This document shows, in pieces, positions 33,567-43,055 of a stretch of DNA of 64,000 nt. Where the stretch lies: NCBI RefSeq assembly GCF_003947415.1, contig NZ_QHKL01000002.1, positions 1,302,001 through 1,366,000 of the forward strand. Reading direction: 5' to 3'. The first letter of the stretch is position 1; every line of letters starts with the position of its first letter. Made by a program: the position numbers and the translations under genes. Under the pieces are notes generated by a model, which was given only the letters and a program-made list of their open reading frames with translations, was not told the origin of the DNA and did no database searches. This DNA comes from Amycolatopsis sp. WAC 01376. Lineage in GTDB: Bacteria; Actinomycetota; Actinomycetes; Mycobacteriales; Pseudonocardiaceae.

Positions 33567-34597
33567 CGCCGCACCCTTTCCGCGCGCCGCCGGAAGGCGT
33601 TGTTGACCAGGACCGCGGACAGCAGCATGACCCCGAGGAACAGCATGAACCAGTCGCTGTCCCAGCGGGCGAATACGATGCCCTGCCTCGCCATCCCGAA
33701 GATCAGCGCGCCGATCGCGGCGCCGATCGCCGAACCGAACCCGCCGGTCAGCAGGCAGCCGCCGATCACGGCCGCGATGATGTACTGGAACTCCAGCCCG
33801 ATGCCCTGGTTCGCCTGGACGCTCGCGAACCGCAGGATGTTGATCGAGCCGACCAGCCACGCGGCGAGCGCGGTGGTCATGAACAGCAGGATCTTGGTGC
33901 GCACCACCGGGACTCCGACCGCGCGCGAACTCTGCGCGGAGCCGCCGACGGCGAAGATCCAGTTGCCGAACCGGGTCCGGACCAGCAGCCAGGCCGCCAG
34001 CACGGCGAACCCGATCCACCACACGATGGAGATCTGGAACGCCGTCCCGCCGATGTCCACTGTGGACGCGAAGACGAAACCGGCGGACTCGTAGCCGTCG
34101 GTCGACCGCATCCCCGACACCTGGACGGTGCCGGTGACCAGCCGCGTCACGCCGAGGTTGAGCCCTTGCAGCGCCAGGAACGTGCCCAGGGTGACGATGA
34201 AACTGGGCAGGCCGGTGCGCATCACCAGCCAGCCGTTGAACGCTCCGACAGCGAGTGCGAAGACCAGCGACGCGAACAGCGCGAGCCAGACGTTCCAGCC
34301 CGCCTCCGTCGCCAGTGTCGCGGTGACGAGCGCGGTGGACGCGGTCATCACGCCGGCCGAGAGGTCGAACTCGCCGCCGATCATCAGCAGGGAAACGGCG
34401 ACCGCCATGATGCCGAGCGTCGAGGCGTCGTCCAGCCAGGTCGCCACGCCGCTGCCGCTGAAGAACTGGTCGGTGACGAGGGTGAAGAACAGGAAGACGA
34501 CGACGGCGCCGAGCAGCGCGCCGATCTCGGGGCGGACGACCAGCCGGTCGAGCAGCCGGGGTTTCGCGATCCGTTCGTCGAGCATGGTGGTTGTCAT
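33563..34597 (-). CDS. Sugar (inositol) ABC importer, permease
   Basis: 344-residue RbsC/FrcB-type membrane protein with about eight to ten hydrophobic helices; the first is near residues 28-46 ([17 protein letters not shown]). A family segment [31 protein letters not shown] is at about 53-83, where the GGEFDLSAG motif is conserved. It pairs with the ATPase and lipoprotein encoded next to it. 4-bp overlaps on both sides. Substrate myo-inositol is inferred from the operon. Confidence 0.92.
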   Translation of the reverse strand: MTTTMLDERIAKPRLLDRLVVRPEIGALLGAVVVFLFFTLVTDQFFSGSGVATWLDDASTLGIMAVAVSLLMIGGEFDLSAGVMTASTALVTATLATEAGWNVWLALFASLVFALAVGAFNGWLVMRTGLPSFIVTLGTFLALQGLNLGVTRLVTGTVQVSGMRSTDGYESAGFVFASTVDIGGTAFQISIVWWIGFAVLAAWLLVRTRFGNWIFAVGGSAQSSRAVGVPVVRTKILLFMTTALAAWLVGSINILRFASVQANQGIGLEFQYIIAAVIGGCLLTGGFGSAIGAAIGALIFGMARQGIVFARWDSDWFMLFLGVMLLSAVLVNNAFRRRAERVRR

Positions 34598-35583
34598 CGC
34601 GTGCCCCTTTGCACGTACTGGCCGACGGTGTCCACAGTGGATTTGTCGACCAGGTCGGGCCCGGTGAGCACCGGCTTCCCGCCGCCGACGACGTTCGCGT
34701 TGTCCCGGTAGAGCTTGAGGAACTGCACCGGGAGATAGCCCTGCTGGTACTGCTGCTGATCGACCGCGAACACCACGTCACCCGCCTTGATCGCGCCGAC
34801 CACGTCGGTGTTCAGGTCGAAGGTGCCGACCTGGGCCGTCGAACCGACCGCCTTGATCGCGCTCACCGCCCGCGCCGCGACCTGCGAGTTCAACGTCAGA
34901 ACGGCGTCGAGCGAAGAGTCGGTCTGCACCGCGCCCCTGATCCGGGATTCGGCGTCGGTGGGGTTGCTGATGTCGACCTGCAGGGTCCGCACGTCGCCCG
35001 CGAAACCGGACTTGGCGCCGTCGCACCGCTGCGCCTGCCCCACGTTGCCCGCCTCGTGGACCACGCAGAGCAGCTTCTTCTTGCCGAGTTCCCGGAATTT
35101 CTTCCCGGCTTCCTCGCCGGCGATGGTCTCGTTCTGCCCGACATGGGTGAGCGCGCCGTAGCCCGCGCTCTTGTCCTCGCCGGAGTTGATGGTGATGACC
35201 GGGATCCCGGCGCGGACCGCGTTCTCGATCGAGGTCTTGAGCGCCTCCGGATTCGCCATCGACACCACCAGCCCGCCGACCCGCTGGGCGACCGCGTTGT
35301 CGATCAGCTTGGCCTGGTTGCCGGGGTCTCCGTCGGAGTTGTACTCGACCTGGACGTCGAGCTGCCTGCCTGCCTCCTCGGCGCCGTTCTTGACCACGTT
35401 CCAGAACGCGTCACCCGCCGTGCCATGCGAGATGACCGCGACCCGCAGCGGACCGGTGGGCTGTGCCGTCGTCGCCGGGCCCGCGCCCTCGGCGGGTTTC
35501 TCCTCGGCCTTCGGCCCGGTGCACGCGGACAGGAGCAATAGTCCCGCCACGACCACCAAAGCCTTCCTCAAGCGATGGGACAT
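34594..35583 (-). CDS. Sugar (inositol) ABC importer, substrate-binding lipoprotein
   Basis: 329-residue periplasmic-binding-protein-like lipoprotein. The signal peptide ends in a lipobox LLLSAC (Cys21), so it is anchored outside the membrane. Then comes the two-lobe type I fold seen in ribose/LacI-like binders ([32 protein letters not shown]). A GAGGAG-type ribosome site precedes ATG 35583. It sits 24 bp after iolE, the only real gap in this operon, and that gap carries the site for extra translation. Confidence 0.93.
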   Translation of the reverse strand: MSHRLRKALVVVAGLLLLSACTGPKAEEKPAEGAGPATTAQPTGPLRVAVISHGTAGDAFWNVVKNGAEEAGRQLDVQVEYNSDGDPGNQAKLIDNAVAQRVGGLVVSMANPEALKTSIENAVRAGIPVITINSGEDKSAGYGALTHVGQNETIAGEEAGKKFRELGKKKLLCVVHEAGNVGQAQRCDGAKSGFAGDVRTLQVDISNPTDAESRIRGAVQTDSSLDAVLTLNSQVAARAVSAIKAVGSTAQVGTFDLNTDVVGAIKAGDVVFAVDQQQYQQGYLPVQFLKLYRDNANVVGGGKPVLTGPDLVDKSTVDTVGQYVQRGTR

Positions 35584-35607
35584 CGTCGTCTCTCCTCGCT
35601 TCTTCCG

Positions 35608-36507
35608 TTACCTGGCAGCCGGGAGCCGGCTGACGATTCCGTCGAGATGCGCCAGGCTCCTGGCCACATCCCGCTTCGGCAGATCCTCCGGGCTCCCCTC
35701 GCTCAGCGCGGTGTCCTGTTCGAGCACGTACCACCCGTCGTAGCCCGCCTCGTGGACGGACCTGACCATCGTTTCGATGTCGACGTCCCCGTCACCGAGC
35801 GGGACATACAGACCTTTGCCCACCGCTTCGGTATAGGGAAGCCTCCCGGCGCGGACATCTTCGGCGAGTTCGCCCCGCACGTCCTTGAGGTGCAGGTGCC
35901 CGACCCGTTCGGGGTACCGCTCGGCCAGCGCCACCGGATCGGTCCCGCCGATGAGGAGATGCCCGGTGTCCAGGCACAGCGGCAGAGTGGAATCGGCGAG
36001 GAAGCGCTCGACCTCCTCCTCGGTTTCCGCGTGCGTCCCGACGTGCGGATGCAGCACGGTGCGAAGTCCGTGGCGTGTGGCGATTTCCCCGATCGCGCCG
36101 GAGGTTTCGACGAGGGTCGCCCATTCGGTGTCGCTCAGCTTCGGCCGGTCGTCGTAGCCGTCGAGACCGGTGGCGGCGGCGAGCACGAGCACGTCGCCAC
36201 CGCAGGCGGCGAACAGCGCCGCCGACTCCTCGGCCGCCGCCAACGCGGCTTCGGGGTTCTCGTGCAGTACGACGGCGAGGAACCCGCCGACCAGGTCGAG
36301 CTCGTATCCGCCGAGCAATGCGCGCAGCTCGGCCGGGTCTCGCGGCAGATAACCAGGCGGGCCGAGTTCGGTGGCGCGCACTCCCAGCTCCGCCATTTCG
36401 CCCAGTACGGTCCCCGCGTCGAGCACGCGGCCCCAGCCGGGGACTTCGCACACGCCCCAGGAGATCGGGGCGGCGGCGACGCGGATCCGGGATGTCGTCA
36501 CGGGCAT
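35608..36507 (-). CDS. iolE: Myo-inosose-2 dehydratase (TIM-barrel isomerase family)
   Basis: 299 residues of the xylose-isomerase-like TIM-barrel family. The N-terminal AAAPISWGVCEVPGWG is the IolE-type start; metal-ligand segments HPHVGTHAE, CLDTGHLLIGG and HLHLKDVRGE appear in order. It would dehydrate scyllo-inosose, the step between IolG and IolD. AGGAGG precedes ATG 36507. It is the first gene of the minus-strand operon, with its promoter in the region holding the two LacI-type operators. A general sugar isomerase/epimerase role cannot be excluded from sequence alone. Confidence 0.85.
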   Translation of the reverse strand: MPVTTSRIRVAAAPISWGVCEVPGWGRVLDAGTVLGEMAELGVRATELGPPGYLPRDPAELRALLGGYELDLVGGFLAVVLHENPEAALAAAEESAALFAACGGDVLVLAAATGLDGYDDRPKLSDTEWATLVETSGAIGEIATRHGLRTVLHPHVGTHAETEEEVERFLADSTLPLCLDTGHLLIGGTDPVALAERYPERVGHLHLKDVRGELAEDVRAGRLPYTEAVGKGLYVPLGDGDVDIETMVRSVHEAGYDGWYVLEQDTALSEGSPEDLPKRDVARSLAHLDGIVSRLPAAR

Positions 36508-36546
36508 CGGCGGCCTCCTGAAGGTTCGGGGGTTCGGGGATCGGGT

Positions 36547-36558
36547 TAGAGCGCTCTA
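36547..36558. promoter_or_regulatory. LacI-type operator 1 (TAGAGCGCTCTA)
   Basis: Perfect 12-bp palindrome with the central GCGC typical of LacI-family sites, between the divergent iolE operon and the LacI gene. The centre lies 17 bp from that of a second copy. Confidence 0.85.
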
Positions 36559-36562
36559 TTGA

Positions 36563-36576
36563 TTAGAGCGCTCTAA
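36563..36576. promoter_or_regulatory. LacI-type operator 2 (TTAGAGCGCTCTAA)
   Basis: Perfect 14-bp palindrome containing the same GAGCGCTC core as operator 1. It lies about 50 bp before the LacI ATG and about 60 bp before iolE, so it can shut both promoters. Confidence 0.85.
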
Positions 36577-36624
36577 TCATGTAGCGTCCGTCACAGTAAA
36601 GTCAAGGGCAGGGGGAGGATGGAA

Positions 36625-37629
36625 ATGGCGCGACCGACGATGGAGGACGTCGCCGCGAAAGCGGGAGTGTCCCGTGCGCTCGTGTCACTGGTGATGCGCA
36701 ACGCGCCGAACGTGTCCGACGAACGGCGGACGCGCGTGCTTTGCGCGGCGCACGAACTGGGGTACGAACCGCACGCGATGGCCAGGTCGCTGGCGAGCCG
36801 GACGTCGACCGTCCTCGGCGTGATGGTCTCCGATCTCCGCAACGCGTTCTTCGCCGACGTCGTCGAGGGGCTCGACGCGGCGGCCGAAGCGGCCGGATTC
36901 CATTTGATCCTCAACACCGGCGGCCGCAGTCCCGCGCGCGAGCGGGCCGCGTTGAAGAGCCTGTTGTCCTTCCGTCCGGCCGGGGTGATCCTGCTGTCGC
37001 CGGTGGTGCCCGCGTCGGCGATCGAGGAAGCGGCCGCCCAGGGACCCGTCGTCCTGGTGTCGCGCACTTCGCGCGCGCCGGGAGTGGACACGGTGAACGA
37101 CGACGGCGAGGCGGGTTCCGCGCTCGCCGTCGACCATCTGGTTTCCTTGGGGCACCGGAGGATCGCCCATCTGGACGGTGGTCTGGCCGCCGGTGCCGCG
37201 GCCCGGCGCCGGGGTTACCAGCAGGCCATGCGGCGGCACCGGCTGCATCCGATCATCGTGCGCAGCGAGCACACCGACACCGCTGGGGAGAAGGCCGTGC
37301 TCGAACTGCTCGGCGACCCGCCGCAGGGTGGACTGCCGACAGCATTGGTGGCGGGCAACGATTTCAACGCCGTCGGCGCGATCTCCGCGCTGGAGGATGC
37401 GGGTCTGCGAGTCCCCGAAGACGTTTCCGTGGTCGGCTACGACAACACCTCGCTCGCCGCGCTGCGCCATCTCTCACTGACCACTGTGGACCAGCCGCGG
37501 ACCGAAATGGGGCGGCTGGCCGTCGAGGCACTGCTCGAACGGGTCCGGGGCGAACGCGCCGAACCGGTCCGGCATCTGCTGCATCCGTCGCTGGTGGTCC
37601 GTTCGACCACCGCCGCTCCAGAAAGGTAA
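36625..37629 (+). CDS. LacI-family regulator of the inositol genes
   Basis: 334 residues. The HTH and hinge are textbook: TMEDVAAKAGVSRALVSLVM, then ALARSL-type hinge MARSLASRTSTVLGVMVSD at about 47-65; the effector domain follows. GGGGGAGG (36611-36618) is placed for ATG 36625 rather than ATG 36619, which it abuts. Flanked by two palindromic operators, it should repress both the iolE operon and its own lacI-iolG transcript until inositol or an intermediate binds. Confidence 0.9.
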   Translation: MARPTMEDVAAKAGVSRALVSLVMRNAPNVSDERRTRVLCAAHELGYEPHAMARSLASRTSTVLGVMVSDLRNAFFADVVEGLDAAAEAAGFHLILNTGGRSPARERAALKSLLSFRPAGVILLSPVVPASAIEEAAAQGPVVLVSRTSRAPGVDTVNDDGEAGSALAVDHLVSLGHRRIAHLDGGLAAGAAARRRGYQQAMRRHRLHPIIVRSEHTDTAGEKAVLELLGDPPQGGLPTALVAGNDFNAVGAISALEDAGLRVPEDVSVVGYDNTSLAALRHLSLTTVDQPRTEMGRLAVEALLERVRGERAEPVRHLLHPSLVVRSTTAAPER

Positions 37630-37633
37630 CCAC

Positions 37634-38635
37634 ATGAGGTTGGGACTCGCCGGCGCCGGCCGGATCGGCACTTCGCACGCCGAGACCTTGAAGAGCTTCG
37701 ACGAGGTCTCGTCCCTGGTCGTCGCCGACGTGGACGCCGCACGCGCCCAGGCGGCCGCGGCCAAACTCGGCGTCGAAGCGGCGACGGACATCCCCGCGCT
37801 GTTCGCGTCCTCTTTGGACGGTCTCGTGATCGCCGCGGCCACGGACGCCCATCCGGAACTGATCCTCAAGGCCGTCGACGCGGGGATCCCGGTGTTCTGC
37901 GAGAAACCGGTCGCCGCCGACATCCCCGGCACGCTCGCGGTGATCGACAAGATCTCCGGTTCGGACGTGCCGGTTCAGATCGGCTTCCAACGCAGGTTCG
38001 ACGCGGGCTACGCGGCCGCCCGGGCCGCGGTGGCTTCGGGCGAGCTCGGCTGGCTGCACACGTTGCGCGCGACCACGCTCGACCCGGCACCGCCGCCCGC
38101 CGAGTACGTCGCGCATTCCGGCGGTCTGTTCCGCGACTGCGGGGTGCACGACTTCGACGTCGTCCGGTTCGTCAGCGGCCGCGAGGTCGTCGAGGTCTAC
38201 GCCGTCGGGACGAACAAGGGCGAGCGGTTCTTCGCCGACGCCGGTGACGTCGACACGGCGGCCGCGACCCTGACGCTGGACGACGGAACGCTGGCGGTGG
38301 TCTCGTTGACACGCTACAACGGCGCGGGCTACGACGTCCGGCTCGAAGTGCTCGGCTCGGCGGGCAACGCCGTGGTGGGCCTGGACGACCGTGCGCCGCT
38401 GACCTCGGTCGAACCCGGCGTCCAGCCGTTGCCCGGCCCGGCCTACCCCGGATTCATGGAACGCTTCCGGCCCGCGTACACCAGTGAGTTGAAGGCTTTC
38501 CTCGACGTCGCCGCCGGTCGCGCGCCGAGCCCGTGCGGAGCGGCGGACGCGCTGGAGGCGTTCTACATCGCCGAGGCGTGCGAGCTCTCCCGCCGCGAAC
38601 GCCGCCCGGTCCGCGTAGACGAGGTCCGCGTCTGA
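37634..38635 (+). CDS. iolG: Myo-inositol 2-dehydrogenase
   Basis: 333-residue Gfo/Idh/MocA oxidoreductase. The NAD motif GLAGAGRIGTSHAE opens the protein, FCEKPVAAD near 92-100 carries the catalytic Lys, and GGLFRDCGVHDFDVVRF near 163-179 holds the Asp/His pair of inositol dehydrogenases. It starts 4 bp after the LacI stop and is co-transcribed with it. It performs the first step, inositol to scyllo-inosose. scyllo-Inositol or another cyclitol is an alternative substrate. Confidence 0.88.
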   Translation: MRLGLAGAGRIGTSHAETLKSFDEVSSLVVADVDAARAQAAAAKLGVEAATDIPALFASSLDGLVIAAATDAHPELILKAVDAGIPVFCEKPVAADIPGTLAVIDKISGSDVPVQIGFQRRFDAGYAAARAAVASGELGWLHTLRATTLDPAPPPAEYVAHSGGLFRDCGVHDFDVVRFVSGREVVEVYAVGTNKGERFFADAGDVDTAAATLTLDDGTLAVVSLTRYNGAGYDVRLEVLGSAGNAVVGLDDRAPLTSVEPGVQPLPGPAYPGFMERFRPAYTSELKAFLDVAAGRAPSPCGAADALEAFYIAEACELSRRERRPVRVDEVRV

Positions 38636-38732
38636 AGTGGCGTTGCCACGACGGGCGTGAGTGGCGATTCGGGTTAGAGCCAAGGGTGGCTCCGTTACCT
38701 ACATTCTGGCTTCGGCTGATCGCGGGACCGCG

Positions 38733-38787
38733 GTCCGTGAAGGACTCCTTGAGGGACCCAGAGTCTCTCAAGGAGTCCTTCACGGAC
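38733..38787. repeat. RTGAA-family hairpin (copy 2)
   Basis: The arms GTCCGTGAAGGACTCCTTGA onward pair around CCAGAG. It is the first of four successive hairpins that fill the 618-bp gap between iolG and the next gene (38636-39253); apart from these I see no gene there. Confidence 0.9.
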
Positions 38788-38844
38788 TAGAACACACGTC
38801 TATAGCCCCAGTAGTCCATCAGTCACAACGATGGCGCGCGAAGG

Positions 38845-38918
38845 CCTTCCCCCAGTACATGAAGGTCTCCTTCCTTGCGCCTAGGTACAGGAAGGGGTCC
38901 TTCATGTACTGGGGAAGG
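38845..38918. repeat. RTGAA-family hairpin (copy 3), extended stem
   Basis: The arms start CCTTCCCCCAGTACATGAAG; the core ATGAAGG-to-CCTTCAT is flanked by an added CCAGTAC/GTACTGG stem. A few mismatches lie near the loop (TCTCC against GGGGTCC). Confidence 0.85.
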
Positions 38919-38919
38919 T

Positions 38920-38966
38920 GTGAAGGACCCCTTTCCTCGGCTGAGCCGAGGAAAGGGGTCCTTCAC
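38920..38966. repeat. RTGAA-family hairpin (copy 4)
   Basis: The arms GTGAAGGACCCCTTTCCTCG pair perfectly around a 3-base loop. Only one base separates it from copy 3. Confidence 0.9.
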
Positions 38967-39022
38967 GCGCAGCCGCCGTGGCTGATGGTGCATCTGGGGC
39001 GGCCGTGGCGCCAACCGACGTA

Positions 39023-39069
39023 GTGAGGGCCTCCTTCCCTACCTTCAGGGTAGGTAAGGAGGCCTTCAC
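39023..39069. repeat. RTGAA-family hairpin (copy 5)
   Basis: The arms GTGAGGGCCTCCTTCCCTAC and complement differ at two positions; closely related to copy 9 (56355-56401), which has GTGAAGGCCTCCTTGCCTAC. A small perfect hairpin GGCAGC-TT-GCTGCC follows at 39148-39161. Confidence 0.88.
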
Positions 39070-39253
39070 GGACCGGTCGGTGACCGACCGCAGCCAGAAA
39101 GTCCCCTTCACCCCGCCCGACACGTCCCCAGGCCGCTGGCGCGCGAAGGCAGCTTGCTGCCAAAGACCGGACACCATGAGCCACCGTTCGCTACGGTGAC
39201 CGCGAACCATGACAGGCGCCAGATTCGTGTCGCCGAACGCGCGAGGAGTGCGG

Positions 39254-39790
39254 ATGCAGCCCAACCCACCGCAGCCGAACCCACCGCAGCCCGATTTCCC
39301 TCAATACGGGCAGCCGCCGGGCGGACCCGCGCAGTGGGGCGGCGCGCCGCCCAAGCCGAGGGCGAACGCCGTGGCGGCGGTGATCGCCGGCGTCCTGGCG
39401 CTGCTCGCCGCCGGCATGCTCGTCTGGTTCGCGCTCTACAACGTCGTCGTCGCCGCGGAGGCGGAGGGCCGCTCGCCGGGCATCACGGTGCAGAACATGG
39501 CCAGCGGCGTCATCTCCGCCGTAGTGCTGGTGGTCGCGGCGGGATTCACGTTCGCCCGCAAGATTGCCGGCGCGTGGACTCTGTTCGGGCTTTGCGTGTT
39601 CTACGTGGTCGCGGTCTTCGTGGGGACGCCACTGGTGTGGGGCACGCCCTTCGGCGCGCAGGTCAAGTGGCTCTTCAGCTTCGACGACAGCGACAGCACC
39701 GCCATGGCGCTGACGATCTTCCTCGCTGTCCTGACGGCGATCACGTCGGCGATCGCCGCCAGTGTGAAGTCGAACGACACCAAGAACTAA
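39254..39790 (+). CDS. Small four-helix membrane protein with Pro-rich N terminus
   Basis: 178 residues, family not recognised. Residues 1-35 are a Pro/Gln/Gly-rich cytoplasmic tail (PNPPQPNPPQPDF), a style common in actinobacterial membrane proteins. Four hydrophobic helices follow near 37-60, 82-101, 107-130 and 149-171. No catalytic motif is seen. GAGGAG at 39243-39248 fixes ATG 39254 over an in-frame ATG at 39209. It converges with the SARP regulator gene and overlaps its stop by 4 bp. Confidence 0.75.
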   Translation: MQPNPPQPNPPQPDFPQYGQPPGGPAQWGGAPPKPRANAVAAVIAGVLALLAAGMLVWFALYNVVVAAEAEGRSPGITVQNMASGVISAVVLVVAAGFTFARKIAGAWTLFGLCVFYVVAVFVGTPLVWGTPFGAQVKWLFSFDDSDSTAMALTIFLAVLTAITSAIAASVKSNDTKN

Positions 39791-42765
39791 AGCTCGTCCA
39801 GGATCAGTTTCGCGCGTTCCTCGACGAGCCGGTAGCCGGAGCGTGCCGCTAGCTCTTGTGCCAGCTCGCCGTGTGTCCGGGCTTCCGGGTGTTTTCCCAG
39901 TCGCAGCAGGGTTTCCGCGAGTCCGGTCCGGGCGGCGGCCTCGCACCAGAAGAAGCTGGTCGTCCGCGCGATCGACAACGCGAGCCGATAGTGCTCGGCG
40001 GCCTCGTCGGGCAAGTCGAGCCGCAGGCAGACCTCGCCGAGTCCGACGAGGGTCCAGGCCTCGGTGCCCCGGTCGCCGATCTTGCGCGTCAGTTCGACGG
40101 CTTCGAGCGCGTCCGCGCGGTTCTGCTCGCTCGGGTCTCGCCTGCTTTCGAGCACGGCCCTGCCGGACAGCGCGGTCGCCTCGCCGTAGGTGTAGCCCAG
40201 TTCGCGGTTGGCCGCGAGCGCGCGGGTGTAGAAGTCGTAGGCGTCGTCGAGGAGGCCGAGGTCGCGGTGCACGTTGCCGAGGTCGACCAGCAGCACCGCG
40301 ACGCTGAACCGGGCGCCGTCCCGTTCGGAGACCTTCAGCGCGCGGGTGAAGTTGGTGAGCGCCTCGTCGAGCTGACCTGTCTGCCAGTACGGGAAACCGA
40401 GGTTCGCCAGTGCCATCGAGACGGCCGGCATGTTCAGTTCTTCGCACAGCCGCAGGGATTCCAGCCCGCAGCGGATCGCCTCCTGCGGATCGCCGAGGCG
40501 CTGGTGCACCGCGCTCAGGTTGTTGAGCACGGCCGCGCGGCCGGCGTCCCAGCCTTCGAGGAGGTCTCCGCGCAGGGCACTGGTGAGGTGCTCGCGTGCT
40601 TCGTCGTAGCGGCCGCTGTTGACACAGGCGAGCGCGATGCTCAGGTGCATCGCCGCCTGCGCCTGCCCGGCCCCGCTGCGGCGGGCGGCTTTGAGCGCGG
40701 TCGAGGCGGTGTCGATCCATTCCGCGTGATGACCGCGCTGGTGGAAGAAGGCGCGGAGCGCGTCGGCGAGGTGCCAGGAGAACTCGGGCGGGCCGTGTTC
40801 GGCGCTGTGCTCGACGGCGGCGGCGAGGTTCGGCCACTCGGCGTCCAGCCACGCCAGCGCCTCTTCGGTGTCGGCGAAGGGTTTGTCCGCCGGTTCCTCG
40901 CGTGGCAGGCGCAGGAAGTGCGGGATGAGGGTGCGGCCCGCGGCGTCGGCGGTGGTCAGGTAGCTCTCGAAGAGCCGCCTCGCCGCGGCGTCGCGTTCGG
41001 GTTTCGTGTCCTCCGCCAGCGTGCGGCCCGCCGCGAAACTGCGGAGAAGGTCGTGGAATCGGTAGCGCCCCGGGGTGTAGCGCTCGACGAGATGCGCCGC
41101 CGCGAGCGCCTTGAGCTGTTGGTTCGCCTTCGAATGCGGGACGCCGGTCAGCGCCTGGGCGGCGGGGGCGGTGAACGTCTGGCCTGGCACGAGCGCGAGC
41201 CGGCGGAACAGTTGTCGGTGCTCCTCGGGAAGCGTCCGGTAGGAGACGCCGAACGCCGTGGTCACGGCACTTTCCTCGGCACCGTCGACGGTCAGCTCCG
41301 CCAACGGGTCGCCGCCGGCGAGCTCGCGGGCGAGTTCGGCGATCTCGGGTTCGCCGCTCGCGCCGAGGTTGGCCGCCGCGATCCGGAGCGCGAGCGGGAG
41401 ATGCCCGCACAGCCGGGCCAGTTCCGCGGCCGCGACGGCTTCGGCGGCGACGGTTTCGCTGCCGAGCACGGCTTCCAGGAGATGCCGCGCGTCTTCGGCG
41501 GGCAGCACGGACAGCGGGAGCGCGCGGGCGCCGGTGCGGGCGATGAGGTCGCCGAGCCGCTGGCGGCTGGTGACCAGGACGGTGCCGGACGGCGGCAGCA
41601 GCGGCAGCACCTGGCCGGTGTCGCGCACGTTGTCGAGGACGAGGAGGACCCGCTTGTCGGCGAGGAGGGACCGGAGGAGCGCGGCCCGCGTGTCGGTGTC
41701 CGGCGGAATGGCCTTGGGTGCGGTGCCGAGTGCCTGCAGGAGCTGAGTGAGCGCGACGGCCGGGGTGAGCGGTTCGTGGTCCGGGTCGAAACCACGCAGG
41801 TCGAGGTACAGCTGGCCGTCGGGGAAAGCGTCGCGGACGCGGTGGGCCCAGCGGACCGCGAGCGCGGTCTTGCCGACACCGGCGGTGCCGCTGATGACCC
41901 AGATGTCGGTGCCCTCGGCCGCATGGCGGGTCGCCTCGTCGAGCCGCTCCAGCTCGCTCGCCCGTCCGGCGAACCCCCGGACGTCGTGCGGCAGCTGCGC
42001 GGGGCGGACCGGCTCGGGCCTGGTCGCGGGTTCGAGGGCGGGATCGGCGCCGAGGATCGCGGATTCCAGCCGTCGCAGTTCGGGGGACGGGTCGAGACCC
42101 AGTTCGGTACCGAGCCGGTCCCTCAAGGCGCGGAAAGCCTCGAGGGCGTCGTCGGTGCGGCCTTCGCGGTGCAGCGCGAGCATGAGCTGCCCGACGAACC
42201 GCTGCCGCAGGGGATGCGCGGCGACCAGTTCGGTCAGTTCCGCGAGGACCTGCCTGCCGCGACCGAGCCGCAGCTGCGCTTCGGCCCGATCCTCCAACGC
42301 CGTCCAGCGTTCTTCATTGATGCCGCCGCGAAGGCGCTGGGCGACCTCGCCGCTCACCACGTCGGACAACGCCTCGCCACGCCACAGCCCGAGCGCCTCG
42401 TCCAGGAGCTCCACGGCGGTTTCGTCGTCGGCGTCGCGGGCCTGCGCGGTCAGCTCGGTGAAGCGGTGCAGGTCGACCTGGCGCGGATCGAGTTTGAGCA
42501 GGTACCGGGTCCCCTCGGAGACGATCTCCGGCCCGCCCGCGCCGCGGAACACCGCACGCAGCCTGGACACCAGCGCTTGAACGGTGTTTCGTGCACTGGC
42601 GGGCGGTTCTTCGGGCCAGAGCAGGTCGATGATCCGGTCGCGCGGTACCGGTTTGCCCGCCTCCAGCAGCAGAACCGCCAGCACGAGCCGTTGTTTGGGC
42701 GAGCCGAGATCGACCGGATCGCCACCGGCCCACGCCTCGACGGCGCCGAGGACGCGGAACTCCAC
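39787..42765 (-). CDS. SARP/AfsR-type regulator (BTAD, NB-ARC, TPR)
   Basis: 992-residue regulator of the AfsR layout. An OmpR-like winged helix occupies residues 1-95 (FRVLGAVEAWAGG; PRDRIIDLLWPEE), and the bacterial transcriptional activation domain about 97-245. An NB-ARC ATPase follows with Walker A SGTAGVGKTALA near 293 and Walker B RVLLVLDNVRD near 368. Tetratricopeptide-like repeats run from about 640 to the end. The GTG start at 42765 has GGAGG eight bases upstream; the longer frame upstream only translates a hairpin and is rejected. Such proteins activate secondary-metabolite or developmental genes. Three heptamers in 11-bp steps precede it. Confidence 0.9.
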   Translation of the reverse strand: MEFRVLGAVEAWAGGDPVDLGSPKQRLVLAVLLLEAGKPVPRDRIIDLLWPEEPPASARNTVQALVSRLRAVFRGAGGPEIVSEGTRYLLKLDPRQVDLHRFTELTAQARDADDETAVELLDEALGLWRGEALSDVVSGEVAQRLRGGINEERWTALEDRAEAQLRLGRGRQVLAELTELVAAHPLRQRFVGQLMLALHREGRTDDALEAFRALRDRLGTELGLDPSPELRRLESAILGADPALEPATRPEPVRPAQLPHDVRGFAGRASELERLDEATRHAAEGTDIWVISGTAGVGKTALAVRWAHRVRDAFPDGQLYLDLRGFDPDHEPLTPAVALTQLLQALGTAPKAIPPDTDTRAALLRSLLADKRVLLVLDNVRDTGQVLPLLPPSGTVLVTSRQRLGDLIARTGARALPLSVLPAEDARHLLEAVLGSETVAAEAVAAAELARLCGHLPLALRIAAANLGASGEPEIAELARELAGGDPLAELTVDGAEESAVTTAFGVSYRTLPEEHRQLFRRLALVPGQTFTAPAAQALTGVPHSKANQQLKALAAAHLVERYTPGRYRFHDLLRSFAAGRTLAEDTKPERDAAARRLFESYLTTADAAGRTLIPHFLRLPREEPADKPFADTEEALAWLDAEWPNLAAAVEHSAEHGPPEFSWHLADALRAFFHQRGHHAEWIDTASTALKAARRSGAGQAQAAMHLSIALACVNSGRYDEAREHLTSALRGDLLEGWDAGRAAVLNNLSAVHQRLGDPQEAIRCGLESLRLCEELNMPAVSMALANLGFPYWQTGQLDEALTNFTRALKVSERDGARFSVAVLLVDLGNVHRDLGLLDDAYDFYTRALAANRELGYTYGEATALSGRAVLESRRDPSEQNRADALEAVELTRKIGDRGTEAWTLVGLGEVCLRLDLPDEAAEHYRLALSIARTTSFFWCEAAARTGLAETLLRLGKHPEARTHGELAQELAARSGYRLVEERAKLILDEL

Positions 42766-42796
42766 CCGGCCACCTCCGCTCACCCTCGTCAGAGCC

Positions 42797-42825
42797 TGCA
42801 AGCGTAGTGCAAGCGCCCTGCATCC
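42797..42825 (-). promoter_or_regulatory. Three heptamer direct repeats with 11-bp period (candidate SARP site)
   Basis: On the plus strand TGCAAGC (42797-42803), TGCAAGC (42808-42814) and TGCATCC (42819-42825) recur exactly every 11 bp, ending 32 bp before the SARP-type start codon. Heptamers spaced by one helical turn are the known binding pattern of SARP proteins, so this may be an autoregulatory site. Confidence 0.55.
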
Positions 42826-43055
42826 GGCCCGCGTGATCCTTGCCGGGTGTCCACCGAGGACCCGTCGCCGGAACCGTGCCCAACCAACAAGACGGGCAGG
42901 ACCCCCCATTCGGTTCCGGTACGACGGTGGGCACCTACACCTTGCACAGGCACCGCCTTCTCCAGTGGCGGTGGGGGTTGGGGGTAGTGCCAGCTCGACG
43001 TCTTCCCCCCGTGTCGTCGGACTGGCGCTTCTTCTTGACTGGGGCTGGGGTTTTT

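Noticed and set aside
38661..39023. Apparent 120-codon plus-strand gene after iolG
   Set aside because: It translates three hairpins back to back; the repeated peptide strings are a result of the palindromes.
38733..39069. CRISPR-like array of repeats
   Set aside because: The units are hairpins of differing sequence without constant repeats or spacers of equal length; no cas genes.
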